A stretch of 64,000 bases of DNA. Source: an uncultured Eubacteriales bacterium (GTDB lineage Bacteria; Bacillota; Clostridia; Peptostreptococcales; Anaerovoracaceae). The stretch covers positions 111,115 to 175,114 of the forward strand of contig UQNJ01000003.1 in assembly GCA_900542295.1 (NCBI GenBank), in the 5' to 3' direction. Below are positions 43,478 to 51,375 of the stretch, one piece after another; positions within the stretch are counted from its first letter, which is position 1, and each line of letters opens with the position of its first letter. A program made the position numbers and the translations under genes. The notes beneath the pieces are model-generated. The model did no database searches and was not told the origin of the DNA. It worked only from the letters and a program-made list of their open reading frames with translations.

Positions 43478-44524
43478 ATGAGATTATCGGTAGGAATTCT
43501 TGCCGGAAACAGTGCACACGGCATCAACAACGCAGAAGTGAAAGTCACAAATAGGATGACAATCAGGAAACTTAAAGAAGAACTTGAACCCTTGGGTGAT
43601 GTTCTGATTTCGGCTGCTGTAAAAAAGGATTATGAAGATTTGTGCTCCTGCGTACTTGAAGATGATTCTGCGCTTGAAGGAATTTACAATCTGGTCAGGT
43701 TTGCAAAGGAGCCTTATGTATTTGTTTGCGGAGCAGATATGCCCAATATTTCAAAGAATCTTGCCAAATATATGTCTGGATTCATATGTTCGGATTACGA
43801 TTGCTACTGCATAGCAGACGATAACTTTATTCAGCCTCTTTGCACCATATATTCAAAGAAAATGCTTCCGCTTATAGAAGAAGCTCTCAGAAGAGGCGAT
43901 TATAAACTTATGAACCTTATAAGAAGGGCAAAAGTTAAATATATAAGTTTAAAATACACAATATTTGATAAAGATGTATTGCGTAACAATATCATATCAA
44001 GGAGAGATGAAGAATCTTTTCCTCAGATGGTTTTCTGTGTAAGCGGGTTTAAAGACAGCGGCAAGACCGGGCTTATAATTAAGCTTATAAATGAGTTTAT
44101 AAACCGAGGGTTTAAGGTCGGAGCTATAAAACATGACGGACACAGCTACAGTATGGATAGTGAGGGAACGGATACGTACAGATTTCTTGAAGCAGGTGCG
44201 CTTGAGACAGCAATATTTGCACAAGGACAGTTTTCTCTCGATTTCAGAATAAATGCAGATGCAGATGAAATATTGAATTTTTTTGGCAGATGCGAAGTTG
44301 TTATAATCGAAGGTATGAAAGATTCGCCATATCCCAAGATTGAGATGATTTCCGGCGGGCGAAAGCCCTCTTGCTGTTCAGATACTGTAATATGCAGAGC
44401 AACCGACCGACAATTCCCTTTTGATGATGATGTACCTGTTTTTCACAGAGACGACATAGAGGGGATTTTTTTGTGTGTTGCGAACTTTTTCAAGAGACGC
44501 GGATTTTTTGAACTGGGAAGGTAA
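43478..44524 (+). CDS. MobA-like/MobB fusion protein
   Basis: A 348-residue two-domain protein. The N-terminal half (1-185) resembles the MobA nucleotidyltransferase fold: SVGILAGN at the start, VCGADMPNIS (Asp) near 90. The C-terminal half is MobB, a GTPase with P-loop SGFKDSGKTGL near 191, GAIKHDGH near 215 and IIEGMKDSPYPKIE. MobA makes the dinucleotide form of the molybdenum cofactor. Here the nucleotide loop LAGGxSxRMGxDK is degenerate (LAGNSAHGINNAEVK), so transferase activity is uncertain. Confidence 0.82.
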   Translation: MRLSVGILAGNSAHGINNAEVKVTNRMTIRKLKEELEPLGDVLISAAVKKDYEDLCSCVLEDDSALEGIYNLVRFAKEPYVFVCGADMPNISKNLAKYMSGFICSDYDCYCIADDNFIQPLCTIYSKKMLPLIEEALRRGDYKLMNLIRRAKVKYISLKYTIFDKDVLRNNIISRRDEESFPQMVFCVSGFKDSGKTGLIIKLINEFINRGFKVGAIKHDGHSYSMDSEGTDTYRFLEAGALETAIFAQGQFSLDFRINADADEILNFFGRCEVVIIEGMKDSPYPKIEMISGGRKPSCCSDTVICRATDRQFPFDDDVPVFHRDDIEGIFLCVANFFKRRGFFELGR

Positions 44525-44533
44525 AATGATAAT

Positions 44534-45559
44534 ATGAAATACATTAAGACAATAGATGCGGAAGGACATGTTCTGTGCCACGATATAACCAGAATAGTTC
44601 CCGGAAAGTTTAAGGGGGCAGCTTTTAAAAAAGGACATATTGTAAGAAAAGAGGATATAGATGAGCTGCTGAAGCTTGGAAAGGAACACCTATATGTTTG
44701 GGAAAAGAACGAGAATATGATGCATGAGGATGAGGGTGCGTATGCGCTTGCAAAATTGTGTCTTGGAGAAAACATTTCAATAAAAGGTGCTCCTAAGGAG
44801 GGAAAAATAGAAATCGTCGCCAAGAAAGACGGACTTCTGAAAGTGGATGATAACAGACTCAGAAAAGTGAATTCCATAGGAGAGATGATAATAGCCTCAA
44901 GGCATGGGAATTTCCCGGTAAAAAAAGGGGATATCATAGCTGCCATGAGAGTAATACCTCTTGTGATCGAGCGGGAGAAGATAGAAAATGCAGAGGTGGT
45001 TGCAGGAGAGAAGCCGCTGTTTAGTGTACTGGAATTTAAACATAAAAAAGCTGCGGTAATAGTGACGGGAAACGAGGTGGCAGCCGGAAGAATTGAAGAT
45101 TCGTTCGGACCTGTCGTTGAAGCAAAACTTGCAGAGTACGGTGCTGAGGTAGTCGAAAAAAGGATAGTGAATGACGATACGAAAGTTATAGCAGACGCTG
45201 TTTGCAACGCTGCCGAAAATGGAGCACAGTTGATCTTATGTACGGGAGGCATGAGCGTCGACCCTGATGACCGCACTCCCGGAGCCATAAGGAGTATAGG
45301 AGCTGATATACTGACATATGGGGCGCCCGTTTTACCGGGAGCAATGTTTTTGCTGGCTTATTATGAAGCTGAGGGGAGGAAAATTCCGGTTATGGGCCTT
45401 CCCGGATGCGTAATGTATGCAGGAAGAACAGTATTTGATTTGATGCTTCCAAGAATTATGGCAGATGATAAGCCTGAGAATATCGCAGATTACGGACAAG
45501 GCGGTCTTTGTCTGAATTGCAGCATGTGTACATTTCCCAATTGCGGATTTGGAAAGTAG
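44534..45559 (+). CDS. molybdopterin-binding domain protein (MoeA/MogA-like paralogue)
   Basis: A 341-residue protein whose C-terminal half is a molybdopterin-binding domain: AAVIVTGNEVAAGRIEDS, LILCTGGMSVDPDDRTPGAI and VMGLPGCVMYAGRTVFDL. The N-terminal half is a less conserved domain with KTIDAEGHVLCHDITRIVPG. It ends in a Cys cluster, CLNCSMCTFPNCGFGK. Such proteins accompany molybdenum hydroxylase systems in Clostridia, and may handle the cofactor before insertion; this is inference. It sits 9 bp after mobAB and overlaps or abuts modA. Confidence 0.82.
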   Translation: MKYIKTIDAEGHVLCHDITRIVPGKFKGAAFKKGHIVRKEDIDELLKLGKEHLYVWEKNENMMHEDEGAYALAKLCLGENISIKGAPKEGKIEIVAKKDGLLKVDDNRLRKVNSIGEMIIASRHGNFPVKKGDIIAAMRVIPLVIEREKIENAEVVAGEKPLFSVLEFKHKKAAVIVTGNEVAAGRIEDSFGPVVEAKLAEYGAEVVEKRIVNDDTKVIADAVCNAAENGAQLILCTGGMSVDPDDRTPGAIRSIGADILTYGAPVLPGAMFLLAYYEAEGRKIPVMGLPGCVMYAGRTVFDLMLPRIMADDKPENIADYGQGGLCLNCSMCTFPNCGFGK

Positions 45560-45566
45560 GTGTCTT

Positions 45567-46337
45567 GTGAAAAAGAAACTTATTATAATTATTGCATTAT
45601 TTGCAATTTGCATACAGCTTATTGGCTGTTCAGAGCAGAAATCTTCTGAACAGACAGAAATGACGGTATTGGCAGCGGCTTCATTGACCGATGTATGTGA
45701 AGAGCTTGAGGAAGAATATAAGAAAGAAAATCAAAATACTGTTTTGAAATTTTCATTTGGAGGCTCAGGAACTTTGAAAACTCAGATAGAGGAGGGTGTG
45801 CCAGCCGATATTTTTATTTCGGCTGCCGAAAAGCAGATGTATGAGCTTAAATCGCAGGGTTTGATGATAGATGAATCTATAGCTGACATTGCTGAGAATA
45901 AAGTTGTACTTGTTGTACCTGAGGGGAATCCGGCAGGCATAAGGACCTTTGAGGACGCAGCAACGGCAGAAATTATAGGAATAGGTGAACCGGAAAGCGT
46001 TCCTGCCGGTCAGTATGCAAGAGAGATATTTTCGAATCTCGGCATCTGGAACATTGTAAAGCAGAAAGCAAATTTCGGCTCTGATGTGAGGACTGTACTG
46101 TCATGGGTAGAAAGCGGAGCTGTTGATTGCGGCGTGGTTTATGCCACAGATGCAAATATGAGCAGAAATACAGAAATTGTTTGTGAGGCAAAGGAAGGTA
46201 CTCATGAACCCGTAATATATCCTGCGGGAGTAATTAAAGCGTCGAAAAATATTGGCGAAGCTCAGGAATTCACGAAATTTCTTAAAAGCGAAAGAGCTGC
46301 CGAAATATTTGAAAAATATGGATTTACAGTGCTATGA
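45567..46337 (+). CDS. modA: molybdate ABC transporter substrate-binding lipoprotein
   Basis: A 256-residue ModA. The GTG at 45567 follows AGGTG and gives a lipoprotein signal (KKKLIIIIALFAICIQLIGC, lipobox LIGC); the ATG at 45549 would add six unusual residues and overlap the previous gene. The mature part has the family's LAAASLTDV, FSFGGSGTLKTQIEEGVPAD, IFISAAEKQM and VYATDAN blocks. It binds molybdate or tungstate; specificity cannot be read from the sequence alone. Confidence 0.93.
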   Translation: MKKKLIIIIALFAICIQLIGCSEQKSSEQTEMTVLAAASLTDVCEELEEEYKKENQNTVLKFSFGGSGTLKTQIEEGVPADIFISAAEKQMYELKSQGLMIDESIADIAENKVVLVVPEGNPAGIRTFEDAATAEIIGIGEPESVPAGQYAREIFSNLGIWNIVKQKANFGSDVRTVLSWVESGAVDCGVVYATDANMSRNTEIVCEAKEGTHEPVIYPAGVIKASKNIGEAQEFTKFLKSERAAEIFEKYGFTVL

Positions 46338-47011
46338 GTAATGAATTTTCACCTTTATGGGTATCTCTTAAGGTGTCCGTTACTGCCGCTTTTATAACTT
46401 TTATGCTTGGTGTTGCGGCGGCATGGATTGTAGGAAGGCTAAAAAGAGGAAGAAGTACGGCAGATGTTTTACTTTCTTTGCCTATGGTACTTCCGCCAAC
46501 TGTAGTAGGTTTTTTCCTTCTTATGTTTTTTGGAAAGGATGGTTTCCTCGGAAAACTGCTTGCCGATATGGGAAAAAGTGTACTTTTTACATGGCAGGGG
46601 GCAGTTATCGCTGCTGTGGCAGTTTCTTTTCCTATAATGTACAGGACTGTAAGAGGTGCTTTTGATCAGATAGATAAGAATATAACCGATGCTGCAAGAA
46701 CCTTGGGAATGTCTGAAAGCCGTATTTTTTTTAAAATAATGATTCCCATGGCACGCCCCGGAATAGCGGCGGCTGCATTGCTTTCATTCGCAAGAGCATT
46801 GGGAGAATTCGGTGCAACAATGATGATTGCCGGAAATATTCCCGGAAAGACGCAAACTATACCTATAGCTGTTTATACAGCCATACAGGGAGGAAATCGG
46901 GAAGCTGCTTATGTATGGGTATTTATTATTATGGCAATATCATTTACTATAATCTTTCTTATGAATATTTGGAATGAACGCATGTATAAAAGAAGTGGGT
47001 TGAGAAGATGA
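46334..47011 (+). CDS. modB: molybdate ABC transporter permease
   Basis: A 225-residue permease with five to six membrane segments, the LPMVLPPTVVGFFLL block, and the EAA loop ITDAARTLGMSESRIFFKIM, followed by ALGEFGATMMIAGNIPGKTQT, which is diagnostic for ModB. It overlaps modA by ATGA and modC by ATGA. It should dimerise as the molybdate channel. Confidence 0.95.
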   Translation: MSNEFSPLWVSLKVSVTAAFITFMLGVAAAWIVGRLKRGRSTADVLLSLPMVLPPTVVGFFLLMFFGKDGFLGKLLADMGKSVLFTWQGAVIAAVAVSFPIMYRTVRGAFDQIDKNITDAARTLGMSESRIFFKIMIPMARPGIAAAALLSFARALGEFGATMMIAGNIPGKTQTIPIAVYTAIQGGNREAAYVWVFIIMAISFTIIFLMNIWNERMYKRSGLRR

Positions 47012-48021
47012 AGCTTTATGTGGACATAGAAAAGAAACTTGAAAATTTTAATCTTAAAGTTAATTTTGAAACCGACAGCGAAATCTTTGCTCTGCTTGGA
47101 GCTTCGGGATGTGGCAAAACCATGACATTGAAGTGTATTGCAGGGATAGAAACTCCCGACATCGGCGTGATAAATCTTGGAGGCAGAGTGCTGTTCGATT
47201 CTGAAGCAGGTATAAATCTGCCTATCAGGAAGAGACGTATAGGCTACTTGTTTCAGGATTATGCCCTGTTTCCTCATATGACTGTAATGGAAAATATAGT
47301 TTGCGGAGGAAGACAGAGAGCAGAGGAATATATAAAGAAGTTTTATCTGTCCGGAAAAGAAAATATTTATCCGGCTCACCTTTCAGGCGGAGAAAAACAG
47401 CGCACAGCAATAGCAAGGATGCTGGCAGCTTCTCCTGATTTGATAATGTTTGATGAACCTTTAAGTGCAGTCGACAGTTATCTCAAATCTGAACTTGAAG
47501 CTGAAATATTGACTGCGGCAGAAGAGTTTGGCGGTCAGGCACTGATAGTTTCACATGACATGGGAGAGATATACAGGCTGTCGGAGCGTGTTGCAGTCAT
47601 TGAGAATGGCAAAATATCTGCAATTCAGACTAAAAATGAACTGTTTGAAGCGCCTGCCTCGGCGGCAGCCGCACGCCTTATGGGATATGAGAACATTTCA
47701 AATATTAAATTGAATTCAAATGGTAATTATGTGGCGGAAGACTGGGGGATAACTGTAAAAGCCCTTCGGAGAGGACCATACAAATATGCGGCAGTAAGGG
47801 GAGAGGATATAATAGTATCCTCAAGTTTGCCGTCATGCGAAGGCGGGTTTGTTAAGGTTAGGACAAAAGCGGTTATAAAGGACATAGACGGATTTATAAT
47901 AAAATTCATAAGTCCCCGCGGACATATGATGACGGCAAGACTGAAGGAAGAACTTCCATCATCAACTGAAGAAGTTTATATAAAAATTCCTGATGAGAAA
48001 ATTTTGCTTTTTATTATGTAG
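47008..48021 (+). CDS. modC: molybdate ABC transporter ATPase
   Basis: A 337-residue ATPase: Walker A GASGCGKT at about 31-38, Q-loop LFQDYALFPHMTV, signature LSGGEKQRTAIARML, Walker B LIMFDEPLSAVDS, and the H-loop VSHDMGEIYRLSERV. A C-terminal extension from about residue 235 resembles a TOBE/OB regulatory domain that senses molybdate in other ModC proteins. It is the last gene of the molybdenum run; a terminator follows at 48105. Confidence 0.94.
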   Translation: MKLYVDIEKKLENFNLKVNFETDSEIFALLGASGCGKTMTLKCIAGIETPDIGVINLGGRVLFDSEAGINLPIRKRRIGYLFQDYALFPHMTVMENIVCGGRQRAEEYIKKFYLSGKENIYPAHLSGGEKQRTAIARMLAASPDLIMFDEPLSAVDSYLKSELEAEILTAAEEFGGQALIVSHDMGEIYRLSERVAVIENGKISAIQTKNELFEAPASAAAARLMGYENISNIKLNSNGNYVAEDWGITVKALRRGPYKYAAVRGEDIIVSSSLPSCEGGFVKVRTKAVIKDIDGFIIKFISPRGHMMTARLKEELPSSTEEVYIKIPDEKILLFIM

Positions 48022-48104
48022 ACAAACTCTTCGAGCAAAAGGGGACAGAACCGGCTTACATGCATGCAGATTAGAGCCCCATACATATTTCAAAAAATAA
48101 ATAT

Positions 48105-48129
48105 GACACCCGATAGGGTGTCGTTTTTT
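48105..48129 (+). terminator. intrinsic terminator after modC
   Basis: GACACCC (48105-48111), loop GATA, GGGTGTC (48116-48122), then GTTTTTT. Confidence 0.88.
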
Positions 48130-48209
48130 AGTTCCGGCGGAATCAACTATTAGAGAAGTTTAGTTTTTGGTTGTTGAAAAATATAAATATATTGACTCTT
48201 TTTAATTTT

Positions 48210-48293
48210 TGAGTAATAAAATTCTTAAAAATGAGAAAAACATGAGATTTTTCTCATGGAATTGAGAAAAAATATAATTTTATTTGAGAAAAA
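48210..48293. promoter_or_regulatory. enhancer-like cluster of TGAG repeats and dyads
   Basis: TGAG motifs recur at 48210, 48232, 48263 and 48285, spaced 22, 31 and 22 bp, i.e. about two or three helical turns; three of them read TGAGAAAAA. The second pairs with TTTTTCTCA (48248-48256) as a 9 bp dyad, and a nested CATGAGA-TTTT-TCTCATG occupies 48241-48258. Its position 60-140 bp before a sigma-54 promoter fits an activator-binding site. Confidence 0.6.
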
Positions 48294-48351
48294 GAAATAC
48301 ATATCATTGAAATACAGCGATTTTCTATAGGAATAATAATTTGCTTTAAGT

Positions 48352-48367
48352 TGGTACGAAATATGCT
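48352..48367 (+). promoter_or_regulatory. sigma-54 promoter
   Basis: TTGGTACGAAATATGCT gives GG (48353-48354), ten bases, GC (48365-48366), matching the -24/-12 consensus TGGCACG-N4-TTGC closely. It drives toward the truncated NhaC gene 380 bp downstream. Confidence 0.65.
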
Positions 48368-48748
48368 ATTAAAGTAAGTAGTGAAAGACAACCATTAGAA
48401 GTCTTCATTTATGAGAATTGCTGTATTTTTATATGGAGAAATCTTTTTAATAGTCATGTAAGATACAACATTAGCAGATGATGATATTACGCATAAGCGT
48501 TATTTATCAAATAGGTGTCTGAATACTGAGAGGAGGCGATAATAATCTATGTAAGGATGCACTTTTAATAATGCTATTAAAAGATTGAATGATTACAGTA
48601 GTAAGAGGCTCTATGTGTACATTGCAACAGCATCTGACTTTTAATCACTGAACTTAAATTTTCTATATACATAATGTAATCTATGTAATAAAAGCCTCAA
48701 AAATTGAAATGTTGGTTCATAAAAAACATGAAAGAAAGGAATTTAAAT

Positions 48749-49390
48749 ATGGACTCATATGGTATCTTGTCAATCATACCACCGCTGTTGGTAATCGTTT
48801 TAGCGATTTGGACTAAAAAGACACTTTTTTCTCTTATTGTAGGAACTTATGTTGGAGCCGTTATAATTAACGGTTGGAATCCTTTAGTAGCCTTACCTAA
48901 GGTTATAACAGACTATATCACACCATCACTTTTGAGCGAAGGTAATATCGGCTCTCTCATTTTGGTAACGGTAGCAGGTGGTTTTGTTTATCTGATTAAA
49001 ACTTCAGGTATGTCACGAGCACTTGGTGAATTCGCAGGAAAACACCTAAAAAACAGAAAACAAGCACAGCTCGCAACAAGTTTTGCAGGATTTGCTTTAA
49101 TATACACAGAACCTTGCTTTACACTTGGAGTAATAATGAGTCCTGTTTCTGAAAAATTTAAAGTTGCAAGAGTTAAATTAGCATATATTATTGACTCAAT
49201 GGGATGTAATCTTGCATCTATGTCACCTATTTGCAGTTATGGACCTTATATTGCCGGCTTGATTGCAACACGGCTTGCTGCTGCAAACATAGACAGGGGA
49301 CAGTGGTCAGTTTATGCTGAATATGTTTCTTATAATTTCTATGGTATTTTTGCAATTTTAACAGTCTGGTTCTTATGCAACACAATATAA
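48749..49390 (+). pseudogene. NhaC-type Na+/H+ antiporter, 3' part missing
   Basis: A 213-residue reading frame that starts well (GAAAGGAATTTAA before ATG 48749) and matches the first half of NhaC-family antiporters: YGILSIIPPLLVIVLAIWTK, the conserved AGGFVYLIKTSGMSRALGEF, YTEPCFTLGVIMSPVSEKF and IIDSMGCNLASMSPIC. Full-length members have about 450-500 residues and twice as many membrane segments. It breaks off at FLCNTI and stops at 49388, where another gene's interior begins in a different frame. It is most likely non-functional, despite an intact promoter region. Confidence 0.8.
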
Positions 49391-49977
49391 AAATTAATGG
49401 TGCGCCACTTACTGCAACATTTAGCAGAATGGGTATAATTATTCCGATTATTGTATCCGCACTACTGTTTAATGAAGTGCCTTCGATGTTAAAGATTACA
49501 GGAATTGTGATTTCATTGATAGCCGTTATATATATGAATAGTGGAGAAAAAAATGAAGCATCTAAGAAAGGCGCCATAGCTTTGATACTGCTTTTTATTA
49601 GTGGTGGTATTGAAGAATTAATGACGAAGCTGTTTAATGTATTTGGAAATGCAGATTATCAGGAACGATTTGTATTTTACACATTCTTATTCTCTGCATT
49701 GATTTCACTTTTCTTATGTATAAAGTCAGGAGGAAAACTTTCAAAGAGAGATATCATATCGGGAGTTTTCGTAGGAATTCCAAACCAGCTCGCAGCACTT
49801 TGTATTGTAAAAGCAGTAGGGGAGCTACCTGCATACATAGTTTATCCTTGTTATAGTGCAAGTGTTATATTTGTTGTAAATGTAATTAATTTCTTGATAT
49901 TTAGAGAAAAACTATCTAAAAAGGAATATATTGCAACCGGTATTATAGCATTTGCTCTCATACTGATTAATATATAA
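49375..49977 (+). pseudogene. DMT/EamA-type transporter, 5' part missing
   Basis: The 200-residue frame corresponds to the middle and C-terminal part of a drug/metabolite transporter: NGAPLTATFSRMGIIIPIIV, LKITGIVISLIAVIYMNSGE, then five to six further membrane segments ending YIATGIIAFALILINI. The first roughly 60-90 residues (about three helices) expected for this family are absent, and no ribosome-binding site precedes ATG 49375. With the NhaC remnant it marks a deletion joining two genes, with the junction near 49365-49385. Confidence 0.7.
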
Positions 49978-50142
49978 ACTGTTAAAAACTGAAAGGGTGT
50001 AATGTTACAGAGAATAGTTAAAGTTTTCCGGAACAAGTATTATGATTTGATGGAAAAATTATAAGAAAAATCATAAGAAAAATTGCTGCAGCATATTACA
50101 AGATTAAATCCTATCGGCGTTATTGGGTTGATATGATAAAAT

Positions 50143-50178
50143 AAAGGGCATTGAAGCAGTAAACTTCAATGCCCTTTT
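50143..50178 (+). terminator. intrinsic terminator
   Basis: AAAGGGCATTGAAG (50143-50156) and CTTCAATGCCCTTT (50164-50177) form a 14 bp perfect stem with a seven-base loop, then TT. It closes the transporter-remnant unit. Confidence 0.88.
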
Positions 50179-50326
50179 AATGTTTATAAGTTTCATCATA
50201 TATTACGGGAATTCATCCCGTGTTTGTATGCACCGGAGAGCATATTATGTGGTTCGTATGGCATCTTTTAGCTATTTCTTGGATTGATTTGCTTATATGG
50301 AAGTGTTTAAAATGATGGGAGTTAAA

Positions 50327-50353
50327 TAAAAAAGAGACCTTGTTCAGGTCTCT
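50327..50353 (-). terminator. tRNA-Ser terminator
   Basis: On the minus strand AGAGACC (50347-50353), a seven-base loop, GGTCTCT (50333-50339), then a T run. It starts 8 bp after the tRNA 3' end. Confidence 0.85.
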
Positions 50354-50360
50354 GAATTTC

Positions 50361-50448
50361 TGGCGGAGGACATGGGACTCGAACCCACGGGGCGTTGCCG
50401 CCTTACTTGATTTCCAATCAAGCTCCTTAGCCACTCGGTCAATCCTCC
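50361..50448 (-). tRNA. tRNA-Ser, anticodon GGA
   Basis: An 88-base class II tRNA with encoded CCA. On the minus strand the acceptor GGAGGAT pairs with GTCCTCC, the anticodon arm is CTTGA-TTGGAAA-TCAAG (anticodon GGA, reading UCC/UCU), there is a long variable arm (GGCGGCAACGCC), and the T loop is GGTTCGAGTCC. A promoter-like TTGCAA-N17-TAAATT lies upstream on the same strand. Confidence 0.97.
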
Positions 50449-50610
50449 GGGGAAATATTGAATCTAAAATCAATACCTTAACTAATTTACCACAAAGCAG
50501 CTGCTTTTGCAAGTCCTTTTTAGCTTATTTAATATGGATTTCAGTTAATATGTATGAAAGTGTCATGAATGGTAATTCTGTCATATTATGCTTGTAAGGA
50601 GGAGTTTTTA

Positions 50611-51183
50611 ATGACTGATAGATGTGTAAGAAATTGTGATGTTAGAGAATATGTTGTATATTATATCAATGTACTTGAAACCATGATGTGCGAAATGATT
50701 TGTGCATGTAAAGACGAAAGCATATCAGGTCTTTTTATAAGACAGATGATACCGCACCACAGGGCAGGAATAAATTTGGCTGAAAATATACTTGAGTACA
50801 CAGAAAATAATAGGATTGCCAATACGGCGCACAGTTTGATTGCGGAAAATAATGATGAAATTGAGAATCTCAATAAGGCGATATACTGCTGTGACAATGT
50901 AAGAAACTGCGGCAAGGATTTATGTGAATATAATCGCAGAACAAACATGATTATGAAGAAGATGTTTAAAGAAATGAACTGCATAAAAATAGATAACAAT
51001 TTGGATTGTAATTTTATAAGAGCCATAATACCTTACTACAGAGGTGCAGTTGAAATGGCACGAACGGCCTTGTGCTACTGCATATGTGAAGAACTGTGTC
51101 CGATATTGAAAAGAATAATAGAAAGCGGTGAAAGGGAAATTTGCCGTATGGAGGAATGGGCAGAATGCATGTGCTGCCGATAG
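50611..51183 (+). CDS. cysteine-rich double-DUF305 protein
   Basis: A 190-residue helical protein with no signal peptide and an exceptional 19 cysteines (10%). The first half contains FIRQMIPHHRAGINLAENIL, the DUF305 helix with its His-His pair; the second half repeats it as FIRAIIPYYRGAVEMARTAL with the His pair changed to Tyr-Tyr. The cysteines occur in CxxxCxC, CC and CYCICxxxC groups between helices. DUF305 relatives are linked to metal, especially copper, handling; metal binding is inferred here. The ATG at 50611 lies 6 bp after AAGGAGGA. It is monocistronic, with a terminator at 51234. Confidence 0.72.
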   Translation: MTDRCVRNCDVREYVVYYINVLETMMCEMICACKDESISGLFIRQMIPHHRAGINLAENILEYTENNRIANTAHSLIAENNDEIENLNKAIYCCDNVRNCGKDLCEYNRRTNMIMKKMFKEMNCIKIDNNLDCNFIRAIIPYYRGAVEMARTALCYCICEELCPILKRIIESGEREICRMEEWAECMCCR

Positions 51184-51233
51184 AAGAGAAAAGAGTTGAG
51201 TATGTTAAAAAGTCAGGCATAAAGGATGGTATA

Positions 51234-51265
51234 ACAGGGTGTATATATTTGCACCCTGTTTTTTT
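51234..51265 (+). terminator. intrinsic terminator
   Basis: ACAGGGTG (51234-51241) and CACCCTGT (51252-51259) form an 8 bp stem, then a run of T residues. Confidence 0.88.
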
Positions 51266-51312
51266 GTGAAGCAGCATTTGTAAGCTTGCAAATACCGGAG
51301 GGATAAATTGCG

Positions 51313-51341
51313 TTGACTTGTTTTTTTTCAGATGTTATTAT
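51313..51341 (+). promoter_or_regulatory. vegetative promoter for the flavin-protein/homoserine dehydrogenase pair
   Basis: TTGACT (51313-51318), 17 bp, TATTAT (51336-51341), about 35 bp before the start codon. Confidence 0.7.
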
Positions 51342-51375
51342 AAAAGAAAAAGCATAGACAGAATGAGGTGACAAC

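Larger units (their letters stand above)
48022..48748. other. long regulatory intergenic region
   Basis: Over 700 bp without a convincing gene. It contains the modC terminator, an upstream activator-like cluster of TGAG repeats and dyads (48210-48293), a sigma-54 promoter (48352-48367) and a leader of about 370 bases that I cannot explain. The leader includes a GAGGAGG at 48531-48537 with no gene behind it, and GAGGCT/AGCCTC pairing at 48606 and 48693. Confidence 0.6.
49978..50360. other. intergenic region before the tRNA gene
   Basis: No gene is recognised. It has a terminator at 50143-50178, a short CGGGAATTCATCCCG hairpin near 50206, and the tRNA terminator on the minus strand at 50327-50353. 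Confidence 0.6.

Noticed and set aside
48749..49977. One transporter gene split by a simple frameshift
   Set aside because: The two parts belong to different families (NhaC and DMT), so a frameshift cannot join them; a deletion or assembly joint fits better.
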